A stretch of DNA of 64,000 nucleotides from Lactarius indigo (lineage: Eukaryota > Basidiomycota > Agaricomycetes > Russulales > Russulaceae). The stretch lies in contig JAFKAC010000021.1 in assembly GCA_025766275.1 (NCBI GenBank), positions 372,001 through 436,000 of the forward strand. Direction: 5' to 3'. Positions 37,346 to 49,719 of this stretch are shown here, piece by piece. How positions within the stretch are numbered: position 1 is the first letter of the stretch; each line of letters begins with the position of its first letter. The notes under the pieces were generated by a model. The model searched no databases, had not been told where the DNA came from, and saw only the letters and a list, made by a program, of their open reading frames with translations. Position numbers and translations under genes: made by a program.

Positions 37346-40300
37346 TTACGCGGTTGCGCGCTTTACCATCTAGCGACCGAAACTAAGTAAATGATAATAA
37401 GCCTTGAAATGGAAAGAATCACCTCGCGCGCCCACTTGACTGTTGTCTTGGTTTCCTTATCGTAACCCTTCCGCAAAACTAAGCTCGCGGCGATCCACTC
37501 TGCCAGCAGAATCGGCTTAATCTCGCCGTTCGGGAACGCATCAGCGAGGTCGCCAATCACGCCAAATGCGAGCTTGTCTAGCGGCTTCTCCACTGTTGTC
37601 GTCTGCAAGAACCTTTTGCACAAGCTCGAAAATTGCAGGCACATGGGTAACTAGTAATTGGACTAGCTGCAAAGTAAGCACATGTAGAACCAAAAAAAAA
37701 ATAGGGGAAACGTAGACGTACCCCGCTCAGTCTTCTTGAAGCCAGTAATAATGCCGGTATGGGCTTCGAGAATACCCTCGCGCAAGTTGGCGATGTAGTC
37801 GATGGATTCGTAGTCGAGCTGTAATACTTCAGTAATTCTACAAGGGTAGCCCTTGAGAGAACACGCACTGGGTTCGCTTGCAAAGCCGCCGCCTGTCTGA
37901 GCACTGTCATTGCCGTCTCTAAGTATGGCTCAAACTTGGGTCCAATCGCTAGCGCAATGTCGCCGAAACAAGCCAAAATAGAGATCTTCACGTTCCGGTT
38001 CAGAACCTCGCTCGACAAGTTCTCCAGCAGAACGGTCACAAATGCTTGCGCATATTGTTCCGTCTGGTCGCCAAGCGCACGCGTAATGTCACCGATGAAT
38101 GCCCACGGCGACCGTGCACAGCTGCGTGTCCTCGTACGCCTTGAGAGCCGGGTACAGGAATGGTAAGGAACGCGGGAATATAAGGTGCAAATTTGACTTC
38201 GATGGCAGCAGACAACGAGCCAACGACGAGAAAAGCATCTTCTAGAATCGTCGAAGTCTTTCCAGCTGATTGTATCAATCGAAGAACGAGAGTCATGATG
38301 CGATCGGCAAGGGGGAGGATACCCGCGCCTAGTTTACGAATCACGCTCTATGGATATACGAGAGTTACGTCAGAGGAAATGCGTAGCAGGAAGGAGAACG
38401 ACGGAAATGCGTACAACGGTGACACTACACAAATTACTCTGTAGGTCGTTCCAATTATTGCGGTCGTCGGCGCCCAAAATCTGGTTCTAAACGCAACGTC
38501 GTTAGCCATACGCAGTGCACTTATAAGTGCCGACGATGCTGTACCTGAACGTTGAGAAGATGCTCCATGCGATCCAAAATCTTGAGTGTCGTGCTGGACA
38601 CGACCTGCACGCAATCTTGTGTAGCCTGCTGGACAAATGACGTGATGGCTTCGTACGCGGAGGTACGGTAAGTTTGACTCGTTGCCCGCACTAGCAGGTA
38701 AACAATAATTAGTAAGGTAATCGTACAGACGGGAAGGTCACTCACGTCTCTGTGACCTGCAGCAACGCACCGACGATACCCTCAAAGTACGGCGAAAGCG
38801 GGCCAGTGCTCTGCTCCTCACTTGATTCGTATAGCTCGTACAGCCCATCCGCAAGGTTCATCAAGGCCCAACAACAGTTCGCAATGATATGCGGGCTATC
38901 TTGCAATCCTGCCACGAGCGCACTCACGAGCGCATGCAGATGTACGTCAGGCTTGATCGACGTAATGAGGCTCTCACAGATGCGACCAAGCGTCCAGGCG
39001 GTCGTATCCTTCACTTGTGGCTGCGGGTCTGACATCATATTGATTAAAATAGGTAGCGCTTGGTTGACGAGTGGGGTAAGCACGACGGGATCCGGCCCAA
39101 CCAGGATGGAGCCGAAGGCCATCACAGCGGCCTCACGTTGATGCCAGTTTTCTTGCTTGATGTTCGCTTCGATGAAGGGAATTACGGCGGGGACAATCGG
39201 GTCGTGTACTGCCTGAGCAAGGAAGGAAAGGCAAGTGCCCGCGGCCATCGAAACGTTCCATTCGCCTTCATCGGCATCCTCGTCTTGGCGAGTGAGGAGT
39301 TGGAGTAGTACGGGGACGACCTCTGGCAGAGCGATCTTCGCAAAGTACTTGGGGGCATCAATTTCTCCATCGAGGAGACCCTGAGGATGCGTAAGCTAAG
39401 TCACGTGAGACCGGCGAACAAAGCAGTAGCGCACCTCCTGGGCGTCGAGATAATCACTCTCAAGGTTGGTTTCCTCCTCGGCAACGGATGTCCAGAACTC
39501 AATTGCCTGCAACGCAACAGCCTCCTCTTCGGATTTCATACCCATTACGGTTAGCTATGACATGTGGTCAGTTGGAGCACATGAGGTAAATTTTAAAAAA
39601 AAATACCCCGAAGAGTGCGCGTTCCATGTAATAGGCCATCTTGTTATAATACAATGACATTATCCGGACCAGACACTCGAAGGCTGTGGCCTGCACTTGA
39701 ACGGATGAGCTCTGGGTAGCCTCGCATACGACCTGCATGATGTAATTGCGCTCGCCCTGCGGAGTTAGTTGAGCGGCTAAGCCAGGGTCGAAAGTGGTAC
39801 GAGCACGTACTTCTCGCTCAAAGTTTTCACGAATGAACGAGAGTGAGTTGAACAAGGCCTGCATGGCTGCGAGCTGGACATCTGTCGAGGGCTCCTCTTT
39901 CCTCGCCCCATGGACGACCGCAGTCAAGATCTCGTCCGCGCACGCACTCAGCACCTCAGGGTCCTAAATAGCGAGATTGGGTGTTGAACGGGGATCAAAA
40001 AAAACCTAAAGACGGAACAAAGACGGACCAGTGACTCGCAGATAAATCCGATTGCGCTGAGGGTCGACTGCCGTAAGGGCACGCTCGTACCAGTGTTAAC
40101 AAAGCGCAGGAGGATCTCGATTAGATCCGGCCACTGGGCATGAGGGAGTTCCACGGTTGCGATAGCTGCGACGCTCTGCGCAGCGACGGTTCCCGCTTTG
40201 ACCTGTTCGGAGTGAAGGCCGCGAAGGACGAACTCCTTGATCTCGTTGCGGATCTTGACATCGAGGGCAAGCCATCGGTTTGAGTATTCTGCCTGGCGCG

Positions 40301-40771
40301 TACTCTCCTGTAGGGGCCAAAATAGGAGTGAGTGGGGAGGAAGAATGGACGCGATAGGGTGCGGAGTGGGTGGGGTAAGGGGGTGAGGAGCCGAAGAGGG
40401 AGATGGAGGAGGGCGCAACGTACGCGGGCAGTGAGAGCATTCTTTAGGGCGAGGCCGGCAGGCATTGCGGACGAAGACGGGGGTGGCCTCGTTGGCGAGC
40501 TCAGAGGCGAGCGTGTGCATGTACCCGGGCTACGCGCACAAACGTCATCGGGGGTGTAAGAGAGGAGGGTAGCGATAGCAGGTTCGGGGCGACGCACGTA
40601 GTTCTCCCGGGAAGGCCTGCTCGAGCTTTTGGGTGGCATTTTCACGCGTAGCCTGATCTGAGAGTTGGAGACGAGGATCAGAGATTTGACGCGCGACGGA
40701 GGGAGACCGAGAGAAAAGAGGTTGACTATACCTGGTGATAGGGAATTGGCAAGGAGCTCGCCGGCATTCAT
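37346..40771 (-). CDS. KAP95: Importin subunit beta-1 (karyopherin beta, Kap95), apparent +1 frameshifts
   Basis: Nuclear import receptor: binds importin-alpha and nucleoporins and releases cargo with RanGTP. Built of HEAT repeats, about 860 residues expected. The first exon 40733-40771 encodes MNAGELLANSLSP and the next continues with DQATRENATQKLEQA. Further clear exons include ESTRQAEYSNRWLALDVKIR (about 40270), QEGERNYIMQ-type HEAT text (39570-39950), NWHQREAAVMAFGSI (39130) and ESIDYIANLREGILEAHTG (37780). The last exon MVKRATA and its stop lie at 37346-37369 after intron 37370-37422. Five single-base insertions break the frame at about 40612, 40460, 38165, 38097 and 37600; removing each in thought restores the family sequence. 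Because this is an essential gene and no second copy is seen, I read these as assembly errors. It is divergent from LSM7 across 204 bp. Confidence 0.92.
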
Positions 40772-40975
40772 GGTCGTAAAGTGAATCGGAAGCACGAAGA
40801 TGTGAGAGAGGAAAGGAGAGAGAGAGAGACGGGGCGACGGAGAGACGGAGACAGGGAGAATGTGAGTGCAAGGAGGTGGTCTGAGCGACTTTGATTCACT
40901 TCACCACAATAAAAAAATTATTAAAAAAATTATTAAGGCATTTATCACAATATCACTTCTTCCGCACAAAAGGTC
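40772..40975. promoter_or_regulatory. Bidirectional promoter KAP95 / LSM7
   Basis: This 204-bp interval lies between two divergent start codons. It contains CT/GA-rich text on the KAP95 side (40815-40860) and an A/T-rich 'aaaaaaattatt' stretch at about 40910-40935 nearer LSM7. Both promoters must lie here or overlap the genes. No specific factor site is claimed. Confidence 0.6.
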
Positions 40976-41548
40976 ATGGCAGATCGGGTGCGCGGTTCTC
41001 CTCCTGTTCCACCCAAGCTGATCGTCAACCTTACTTCGTTCATAGGGCCGTGGCACATCCCGAGGTCCTCAGCGAGGCACTTCTGCACCGCGTGGCGGAC
41101 GTCACGGCGGGCCTCAAGGACCCCAGCCTACTCTCGACAAACCCAAACGCGAGGCGATTCTCGATCTTTCCAAGTACGTCAATGCGCGTATCCGTGTAAA
41201 GTTTACAGGCGGGCGTGAAGGTACGTTCCCTCTTCACCAATACCGTATATGTCGTCACTCACGGAATCTTCTGCCGTATCTCCCGATGAACAGTGACAGG
41301 CGTGCTCAAGGGGTTCGACCAGCTGCTGAACCTCGTACTCGACGATGTCGAGGAACAAGTCCAAGGTAGCGTCCCGATTGCACCCTATCACCTTCTCTCG
41401 TCATCCATTTGCTTATCCACCATCTGCAGATCCAGAACCTCGCACACGCACACTCGGTCTGGCCGTTCTCCGTGGACCCACAATTACCCTGCTAAGCCCC
41501 GTCGATGGGCTTGAGGAGATTTCCAACCCCTTTCTTGCTCAAGAATAA
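40976..41548 (+). CDS. LSM7: U6 snRNA-associated Sm-like protein LSm7
   Basis: LSm7 is a subunit of the LSm2-8 ring that binds the U6 snRNA 3' end in the nucleus and of the LSm1-7 ring that promotes decapping of mRNA with short or oligo-U tails in the cytoplasm. Four exons join cleanly: 40976-40987, 41046-41220, 41294-41365 and 41430-41548, giving 125 residues with no frame problem. An Arg/Gly-rich N-terminal extension (residues about 4-35) precedes the Sm1 motif (AILDLSKYVNARIRVKFTGG, then VTGVLKGFDQLLNLVLDD) and the Sm2 motif (LGLAVLRGPTITLLSP). The last residues NPFLAQE match LSm7 orthologues. The Arg/Gly extension is longer than in the human protein, a feature I see directly and cannot explain. 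Confidence 0.93.
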
Positions 41549-42268
41549 GCGGATAGACCCTCTTTCACGCAATGATACGGACCACCCCTTATTTCACCGG
41601 CCTTCCTTTTCTTTTCCTCATTGCAATCAAAAAGAGATGTATGCGCGCCTATCTACTTGTCTACAATGCACGTGCATGCATACATATTGATTGAAAAACA
41701 CGGGCATGCGGCCTTGTTCCATAAGGCATTGTACGACCATGTGTCTAGTCTTATCTGCAGTTCCAACACTGTGCGCGCCAATGATGCGAGAGTGACGACA
41801 CGACACGACACTACGTAACGCCGGTAGCCGAAAATGGGAGGGCGAAAACGGGGGGTTGTTGGGGTGAAGATAACATAGGAGTAGGGTAGCAAGCAGGATA
41901 TCGGAACGAAGCCTGGATGTCAGAAACAAATGGGACATCGGTACGAAGACGATATCGAGAGCACTGGTGTGAGACCACTACGGAGCAACGAAAGAAAAAC
42001 AAACACGTTGGAGGGGGGGGTCGATGTAGGTCGATGCAACAGATGTGATGTGGAAGGCGTGCACACGCAGGACGCGAGACAATAAGGTATGGGTGATCAG
42101 ACAGCTATGCCCTTGCGCTCGAAGGTGGAATTGGGGGGGTTATGATAGTGGTGACGGTAGCTCAGACGAGTGAGAGAAGACGAATTTGTCGTTTCCCGCT
42201 GCTGCCCGGGACTCGGTAGCACAGCGGTCCTTACGGCAGCAGCAATCATCCTTCGGTTGTCGGAAAGC
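41549..42268. other. Intergenic, convergent 3' ends
   Basis: This lies between the LSM7 stop and the probable end of the minus-strand nucleotidyltransferase gene, so it should contain two 3' UTRs. No open frame here looks real. A G-run lies near 42013-42020. Confidence 0.5.
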
Positions 42269-45200
42269 CTATGGGGGTGGTGTCCCACGCGTGGGGCGCG
42301 GTACAGTTTCCTTGCCTTGTTCCACATAGGGATGTGAAAGAACATCCGAGGGCACCTTTGTCGCCTGCACTCCTCTCCACCCACCGACTTTCCCTCCTCC
42401 ATCCACATCCGGAGCCCCGTCCTCATCACCTTCCCATCTAACTGAATCAGCGCCAGCATCACACTGCGAACTCAGCGACGACGGCGCGGGCGAGTCGCTC
42501 CCGGCAGAGAGTGAGTCTGGCGGAGAGGGCGATGCCGAGCCTGTACTTTGGGCGCAGTCCCCACGTGATCGACTGGTGAACATGCCCGTTCTCGGGGATG
42601 GCGTCCGCGCATGCACCGTTGTCATCGAGTGCGAGTGCGCATGGTGAGTATGGAAATGCGAGTGGGCAGTGGGCGTGGCAGTGGGCGATGGCGCCAGCCG
42701 CACACGCGCAGCAACCGACGCCGCGGCTATGGCGGCAGCATGAAAACGTGGAGGGTAGCGTGGTGATACGGGATAGGCTATCGTTGGTGACGGCGCACTT
42801 TCATAGTATACATACGGCTGGGAGGATGTGGGTGGTGGGGGGGAAGGTGAGGGAGGAAGTGGTGTCATTACTGCCCTTGTCAGCAGTGGGAATGGCTTGG
42901 TATTGAGCCCCGCGGATGAAGGACCTGGAGGACCTGAGTGAGAACGACGTGGTGAATTTAGACGAGGCGAGGTCTGAATGAAATCGAGGTGGCGTGGCGC
43001 CCGGCCGCGGAGCCCCGCGAGGGTGTTCGGGAATGCTGGAGGCTGGTAAGACTCGCGTGGTGGGACATGGGATACCTTTGTGGGGACGAGAATCCCTTCG
43101 GGTATAGGGTAATCGTGGTGAGAACGTAGGCGCACTATACGGGGATGCCTGTGGGGAGGAGGATGCCGGCGACAAACTAGGGAGTGACTCCGATACACCA
43201 CCGCGGCGATCTCGTGAGCGCTCTGGCGCTTCGGAAAGTGACAGCGATTGTATCGATTGAAGATCGTCCCCGTCATCTGTGAGAATCTCACTATTATTCG
43301 ACGAAGAGGCGTAGCCAGCATTGGTTTGCCGGGCGTCCGTCGGCAGGGTCGCAAGGGCTAGACCCAGATCGAGTTGCCCTTCGAACTCGGAACGGTCTTC
43401 GGCCGAAGCAGAGGGTGGCGGTGGGGAGGTCCACTTGAAGCGCTTTGGTGCCATATGATCAGGTGTCGACGTGGATGGGCACGGGGCAGGTGAAACTTCT
43501 GATGGGGGCGGCAGTTTCGACGGTGCCTCCGAAACGTTCTTAGGATCTGGTACATCAATCTTTGTCTGGCGCATGGGACTTGAGCCAACCGTGTAAGGGG
43601 TCTGAGGAGGGAATGGCGATAGCCGGGGCGGCACAAATGCCGCGGTGGGTGATGTTGCGGGGATCAGGGCCTCCATCCGTTCTTCGCACAACTGCGCGAT
43701 GGCGTAGATAGCGCGCTCGGGCCGCGTACTTAGGATCCTGGACGCCCGCATAAACTCACCACGAATCTGATCGAAGAAAGTCAGAAGATAGCCGCGGAAA
43801 GAAAAGAGACTAGAGTAAATGCGCTTACCGTGTATAGGCCGTCTCTTGTGACGCATCGTGCCACATTGAAATCAGTCTCAAAGGGATCCTTTCATACATG
43901 ACGAATCAGTACCTATACAATCGTATGTTTCAAAATGCACTGAGGTCCTTACCTCAATGCAGAAGCGATTTCGTTCACGGGCATCTTTATAACGCGCAGG
44001 ATCGAGCTAGAGGGACGACGAGCATGAGGAATTATACCACCGAAGTCAAGAAGATATTACATCGTTCTGCCAGCCTTTGCTGTCTTTCTTGAGTAGACCC
44101 GCTCGGATCGATGCGACGCCAGTATTGTACAAAAAGTCACGGGAGAAGTATTTGAAGAAGTCTATTAGTCTGGGAAGACCAAAGAGAGTTCAGGGACTAC
44201 GGTCATCGCCGAAGTGACAAAAAGAGGCGTACAATTGGCCAACGCTATCGGTATTTGCGGACTGCCATCGCTGTCGCAGCAGCTCGACATCGTCGAAAAA
44301 CCTGTAAAAGATCCTCAGACCCAAGAGTACTCGCAGTATTGCGTGCACGCAAGATATGTACCAAGTGTTGTGCCCTCCGATGTGAGTATCCTCCTGTACG
44401 TGCATGTAAGCGAATAGTCAAGAAAAACGGAAGGAGATGGTGCGGACATGTGAAATAGGCCGCAGTGGCGGCATTTGTTGTAAGTTAGGAAGTACGGGTG
44501 GGTTCTTGACATGAACCAGAAAATAGATAACGAGGAGGACATATCCATACGACGACAGGGTCCCCTTGTATGGAGAGTTAATTTTCCTGGGGCAGAGGGG
44601 AAATGATTGTGAGCACGTAACGGCGCTAATTCAAAAAAACACGCGAAAACGGTACCTTCGCTTGCACCACACCTTGACTGATTGAGAGGGTGAAGAGGCG
44701 TTAGCATGTCCAAGATGTGATCAATTACAAACTCACGGAAGAGAACCAAGGTTCGCACGCGGGCGGGATCGATCATGGCATAGCAGTATAATAAGCGTGT
44801 GTTCTCTAGAGCCAGTCTATTTTCGAAGCCAATGTCACAAGCGATGCCAAGAGGGAGTGCAGGAGAAGGGTCAAGGGAGAGTTTGACAATGGGTATACGC
44901 GCATGGGGTAGTGGCTTGACATGGAACTTCGTTTCTATGTTCCGAGATGGAACGAATGAGCAGATATCCGAGTGGAACGGACATGATGCATACGTACCTC
45001 GCTCAAGTAGGTCACCGAGCATAGTGACAAGGTCAGTTGCAGCGAGCCGCTCCTCCGAGTCGATTAAACAGCAGAGATCCATATCTAGGTTGGAGGTGGC
45101 ATCCACGCGGGGGAGCGCGGAGAGGTGCAGGGTGCTTACCGGAATTGCGCAGGCTGAAGCCATTAGCGGTACTGCCAAAGGAGAGCAGACGGCTGTCTGG

Positions 45201-45425
45201 CTCTATGGTGCGGATGAGGCGCTCAAGGAGCTTGCGAACATCCTCTTTAACGGCGAGCTCCTCCACCGTGGGGAGAAGCTGGACGACAAACTCAAAAAGA
45301 CATTGGGAGAAGTCAGTAACGAAGCGTTGCCTGGACGCGCGGGGTTGGGCAGGGTCTGGGTGGGAATGCGGGACATGACGGGAGGCTGCCTTTGTGGAGT
45401 GCTGCGTCGCAACGGCCATGTGCAT
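42269..45425 (-). CDS. Cid1-like non-canonical poly(A)/poly(U) RNA polymerase
   Basis: Nucleotidyltransferase adding A or U to RNA 3' ends. Exon 1 (45140-45425) ends in FGSTANGFSLRNS and joins, across intron 45085-45139, to DMDLCCLIDSEERL, giving the G-S...D-x-D catalytic motif. The third catalytic aspartate is likely in LGIACDIGFENRLALENTR (about 44830). The central domain (KVWCKRRKINSPYKGTLSSY near 44570-44700; LLIDFFKYFSRDFLYNT near 44150) and PAP-associated domain (DPARYKDARERNRFCIEDPF near 43980, DGLYTIRGEFMRASRI near 43790) follow. After about 43650 the protein is Ser/Pro-rich and then His-rich with no known domain. The 3' end is uncertain: one frame stops at 42801, and an overlapping low-complexity frame runs to 42269 and would need one more splice or frame change near 42890. 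Introns are short; no frameshift is needed in the catalytic part. Confidence 0.85.
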
Positions 45426-45822
45426 GCGAGTGTGGCAAAGTGAGGGGGAGAAGGAAGAGGGAAGAGGGAAGCAGGCAGAAGGAGATTTGGGGCCAAAGCC
45501 GAAGGAGGGACGGAGGGATGCCCTTGCTTGGTGGAGGAACCAGCCAAGGTGAGAGATGAGATGGGTGAGAGAGCCGCTGGGTTTGGCAACAATTATCTCA
45601 TTTTCGATTTCTTACTGTGACTTTCTCGTCCACGTCAACAACCATTATTGTAACATTTATAGATATGTAAAGTATTTTTGGGCGGTCCCATCACCGCTGC
45701 ACGTATCGTGATTCGTGCTGTAGGGGCAAGAGGGAATGACCCTGCGCCTGTGACTCGCGTGATGCCCTTCTTTCATGATTGCGCACGTTGGTCCGTTGGT
45801 CCCTCACACTAGGCCTCACTCG

Positions 45823-46569
45823 TCACCTCCCCAAAATGTCGAGCATACGGGCGCAATGTGGATCTGTCCGTGAGTCACAAGCCTGTCCAACGTAATCCGG
45901 CGGACCGAAGTCAATTAGAGATTGTTGGCTCGTGTTACCGTTACTCGACTTTCGCACGTAAACAGCATTGTCATGAGTCTGTTTTGTAAGGACTCTATTG
46001 TGAACGGGGTGCATTCGCCTGGAGAGATGCCGGAAGTTCAGATCTTTCAGAGATTGCTTACGGATCATAATCAGCACACTTGTAAGGCGCCGGAGTGGCG
46101 GTCGGGGGTCGCAAGGGGCATCTAGGGCGGGGTTTAAGACGGCGAGCGCTTCTTCTGGGGTTGTAAGAAAATATCGCTCGGCAGTAAGAATTTCGGGATC
46201 GGCTGTACCCATGTGGTCCATGGTGTGTCCCAGACAGTTCCACCCAGATTGGATAGGTGTACCCACTGAAGATTTTATCAAACGAATTTATTCCAGTTGT
46301 ATAGTTTACAGCCACATGGTTTCATACGCAATGGTATGCCGTAATGAAAATTTAGGGGAGTACACTTTGGTCGCAGAGATCCGGCCCAATGAAGACCCCA
46401 ATGCCCAAATATAATACCACGTGAACTCTTGCATGAACCTGAACTCTGCGGCGCCTGCATCTGGGCATTCAACGTGACCGCGGCTCCGCTGCCGGAAGTA
46501 TACAATATGGTACACGGTCAAATGAGCTGTATCAGGCTCACCCTCGAATTGAAACGCGGATGTGGCCAC
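45823..46569 (-). CDS. Small hypothetical gene, doubtful
   Basis: Two open frames on the minus strand (46306-46569 and 45823-46281) could be exons of one gene between the nucleotidyltransferase and PAN3. The second reads SGWNCLGHTMDHMGTADPEI and later LPDEEAL-like text, without a domain I recognise. There is no supporting homology and antisense frames of similar length exist, so this may not be a gene. Confidence 0.25.
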
Positions 46570-46902
46570 AGTTCTGTTCCCGAAAGAACAAGGATGTGCG
46601 CTTTACCCATTAAGGGAGGTGGGTCTCACTGGGAAGGGCCTGTCCCCAACACTCAGGCCTTCGCTCACACCCATGACGGCACGTCAAAACATCAAAAGCA
46701 ACGATCCTGACACGAACTAGTTCACGACAGTAAATGACGGAACAGAAGTGCAAAATATTTTTGGTAGTTTTCGAGTCTTTTTTCCATATCTACCTATTTT
46801 CTTCATCCTGTAGCGCATACTTACCCGCGGGTGTCCAGATAGGTAAGAGTGTTCATCTTTGCGACAGCTCCCTGAAGACCAGAATCGTTTAGAAAAAGAG
46901 TA

Positions 46903-49574
46903 TCAAGATTTATGGGAGCTAACATACGCAAACGCCGATGCAACGCATGCCTTGATGTCTTTGTAGCTCACAACGAGCACGCTCTGCTCGTCGCGCGACA
47001 CAAGCATGACGCGCTCTTCCGTCCCTGCATCCAACTTGATTCGATCAAAACCGTCAGTCCAAGTCAGGTAGGGCAGGAACTATGCTTGCCTTGTTGAGAC
47101 ACGAAAGTACATGCGAAAGACTTAAAACGGGCCGCCCGCGCTCGTCGACTTGATGGAAAACGTAGTCGCGGAAGAGCTTGATGATGTACCGATCGCCTGT
47201 CTCGCTCCACCGCGAATCGCGCGCGAAACCTGCCAGGAACAACTTTAAACAGAAGGACAGTTTTGGATACTGCTGAGCATACTCAGGGTCTTTCATTGAT
47301 AAAACCAAATTTAGTGAGTAAGCGGACGAGCCGTGCGTTCTCGAGCTCAGACAGCAGTTGACCCTCAAGAAAGTCCATGCCACTGCGCCGAAGCCACTTT
47401 AGATCATAGTCGCAAGGTTGAGGTTCTGACTTACTTTTGCAGATCATCCATTTCCGTGAGAAGCCTCGACCCGATCATGTCAAACAATTGTCCGATATGC
47501 TTTCGGTATTTGAATCGCGTGTTAGCACCTAATAACCCCGACTGGCAAGAGCAAATGCAAAAACATTACCTTAGTGTGCACCCGGCTTCGAGAGACAAAA
47601 CAATGCGACGTTCTTGAGGTCTGCACTGTAGTGCTGCGTGACTACCTCGAGCGATTTCGCAAAGTTGCTCGTCGCTGCGACGTTGTTACAGCACAGCGAC
47701 ATGATGAGCTTCCCAAACATCACCAGGTCTTCCTGTATCTGTGCTGCAGATACGGACACGCCGGGCGAGGCGGGGTTGTAGGTGAGCACGTCCGCGAGTC
47801 CACACGAGCTGATCCGCACGCGGTTCCGACCCGTAACGATCACTTTGGTGACGTCAATCATGCGCACAGCCAAGCCCTGGTCGTGGGCGGCCTTCATCGC
47901 GCCCGCAATCTGGATGATGTAACTCCAGAGCGTCCGCTCAGGCACGTGAGGCTGGGCGACCTGCAATCGACCATGTACGAACGTTGGCGGCCGTGGCTTG
48001 ATGTGCGCAGTCGTACAGCGTTTGAGCATTCGGATGGTAGGTGTAGGCAACAACGAGTGCTGGGATTGGTTGAGAAAGCGCCAGGAGAAGTGAGTGACGG
48101 ACGGACAGTTGTCACCAAAGGAGCGGGTCGTGAACGCTTCGTGCACTGGGACGATATTGGGGTGCCGGAGTTGTGACCACTGTTCGATTGATTGGAACGC
48201 AGCTTGATGCGCCAAACGGAAGTCTTTTCTTGTGGTTCATTGGAGCTCAATGCGGAATGTGGACACGGGGGGCATACCTGATACCCGTCGCAAGACGTAG
48301 CTACGGCTATCTTTACCCGTCGCTCGGTACACTGTACTGTACCAATTACCAAACTTACGTCGCTCGCCTGTCGTGCTTTCGAGAGGGACGAGTGTGTGGT
48401 AGCCTTGTATTTCATCCGGAAGATTCAGCCCCGGCGCAGGCGCCGTGTGGACTATCTCTGAACGCAACAAGAGATCGGTATGTAGGTTTGGAGAGATGAA
48501 ATGCGAAGGAGGCGGTGAGGGCGGGGGGTGAGCATACAAGTGGTAATTGAGCTATAAAAAGAAAAAAAAAAAAACTTGGTGTGAGACATTGTGAACGGAA
48601 TGTTGAGGTGAAATTATGAGCAAGCTTACCGGCTGGCGGATGAAAGTAGACTGCGGTGGGTAATATTCAAAACTTTGATCGTACTCGGGCTGGAACTGCG
48701 ATTCGTATAGCTTGTCATATGGATTCACGTCGAGCTGAAAGATATTACGTCCATCTCAGACATGACATAGCACACACGCCATACGCACGGCTTGCATCTG
48801 GGGAACCACGGTTTCTGCAGTGTACATGTTATACAAGCCGTTGTTATCACTCGAAATATAATAGTTGGGATCGTAAGGGTCGTGTTCGTCGTACTCGGTC
48901 GCGGGCGGGGAAGTCGACAGCGAGCTTTTGTCCTTAGTCAGCAGCCCGTCCTAACCGAGACTACCTAGCAGAGACCAGGACGAAGGATGACTCACGCTGG
49001 AGGTGGGGTCTGCGCCTGCGCACGGGAAAGAGTGGGAGATGCAGGAGGGAGTGACGAGGATCTTGGAACGAATACAGGGGCATTGACGGCCTGAGAAAGC
49101 TTCGCAGGTGGATGTAGGCGTTTCGGGTTGAGGCCTGGGTAGATTTGGTTGGCCCCTGCGACAGGAGCTACTTGCAGAAACAAAAGACAAAGGTGCTCAC
49201 GTCGACGTAGAAGGTGGGGTTGTTGGACGCTAGCGATTTGTTCGTTAAGATCAGGTACCACATCGGCAGTGAGCTCACCGGAGGATGAGAATAGATACAG
49301 CCTTTATCTTGAAATTTACATGAACTACGCGGCGAAAAACTCGAAACAGTCACAGATGATGGGTCTGATACACTCACCCGTAGATGAGAATATTCCTACA
49401 TTGTCGTTGGGTAGAATCTACAAAGGCGGAGGTCCGGGTGAGGACAAAGAGAAAATAAACAGAAAGCAGATTACCTTTCTTCGGAGACGTTTTAGTCGGG
49501 TCGCCCGAGACCGTGCTCGGGGCAACGATCTTTACAGCAGCACTGGCGGACTGTGGCCTAGCAAAAAAGGCCAT
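46903..49574 (-). CDS. PAN3: PAN2-PAN3 deadenylase subunit PAN3
   Basis: PAN3 recruits the PAN2 nuclease to poly(A) via PABP and starts mRNA deadenylation in the cytoplasm. The ATG at 49574 begins [25 protein letters not shown] zinc finger follows, split by an intron ([10 protein letters not shown] + [13 protein letters not shown], about 49300-49420). A PAM2-like PABP-binding motif [11 protein letters not shown] lies near 49075. The pseudokinase domain begins at [15 protein letters not shown] (48440) and runs through [20 protein letters not shown] (47920) and [14 protein letters not shown] (47800). The C-terminal knob domain carries [14 protein letters not shown] (47460) and [20 protein letters not shown] (47190), ending [16 protein letters not shown] at 46903. 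Two single-base insertions break the frame, at about 48009 (after the TLYD segment) and about 47227 (in EFARDSRW); both look like assembly errors. It is divergent from TFA2. Confidence 0.92.
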
Positions 49575-49719
49575 GGTCCCCTGTGAGGTGTAGGAGAGGG
49601 AGAGGCGAAGCGAAGCGCGGCGGGGCTGAGCGCTCGGGGACTGTTGACTCACAGCAAACAAGGGCCCACAACGGTCTCGGCTACGATTACAGTACCATAC
49701 ACGCCACTGTACACATTCA
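49575..49719. promoter_or_regulatory. Bidirectional promoter PAN3 / TFA2
   Basis: Only 145 bp separate the two divergent start codons, so the promoters overlap. The PAN3-side half is G/A-rich (49590-49640). The interval has no clear TATA box. Confidence 0.6.

Noticed and set aside
45203..45592. Minus-strand Pro/Ser-rich frame overlapping the first exon of the Cid1-like gene
   Set aside because: It is out of frame with the catalytic exon. The ATG at 45425 in the other frame leads directly into the FGSTANGF motif.
47574..48176. Plus-strand frame of 200 codons
   Set aside because: It is antisense to the PAN3 pseudokinase exons, whose minus-strand reading has clear family motifs.
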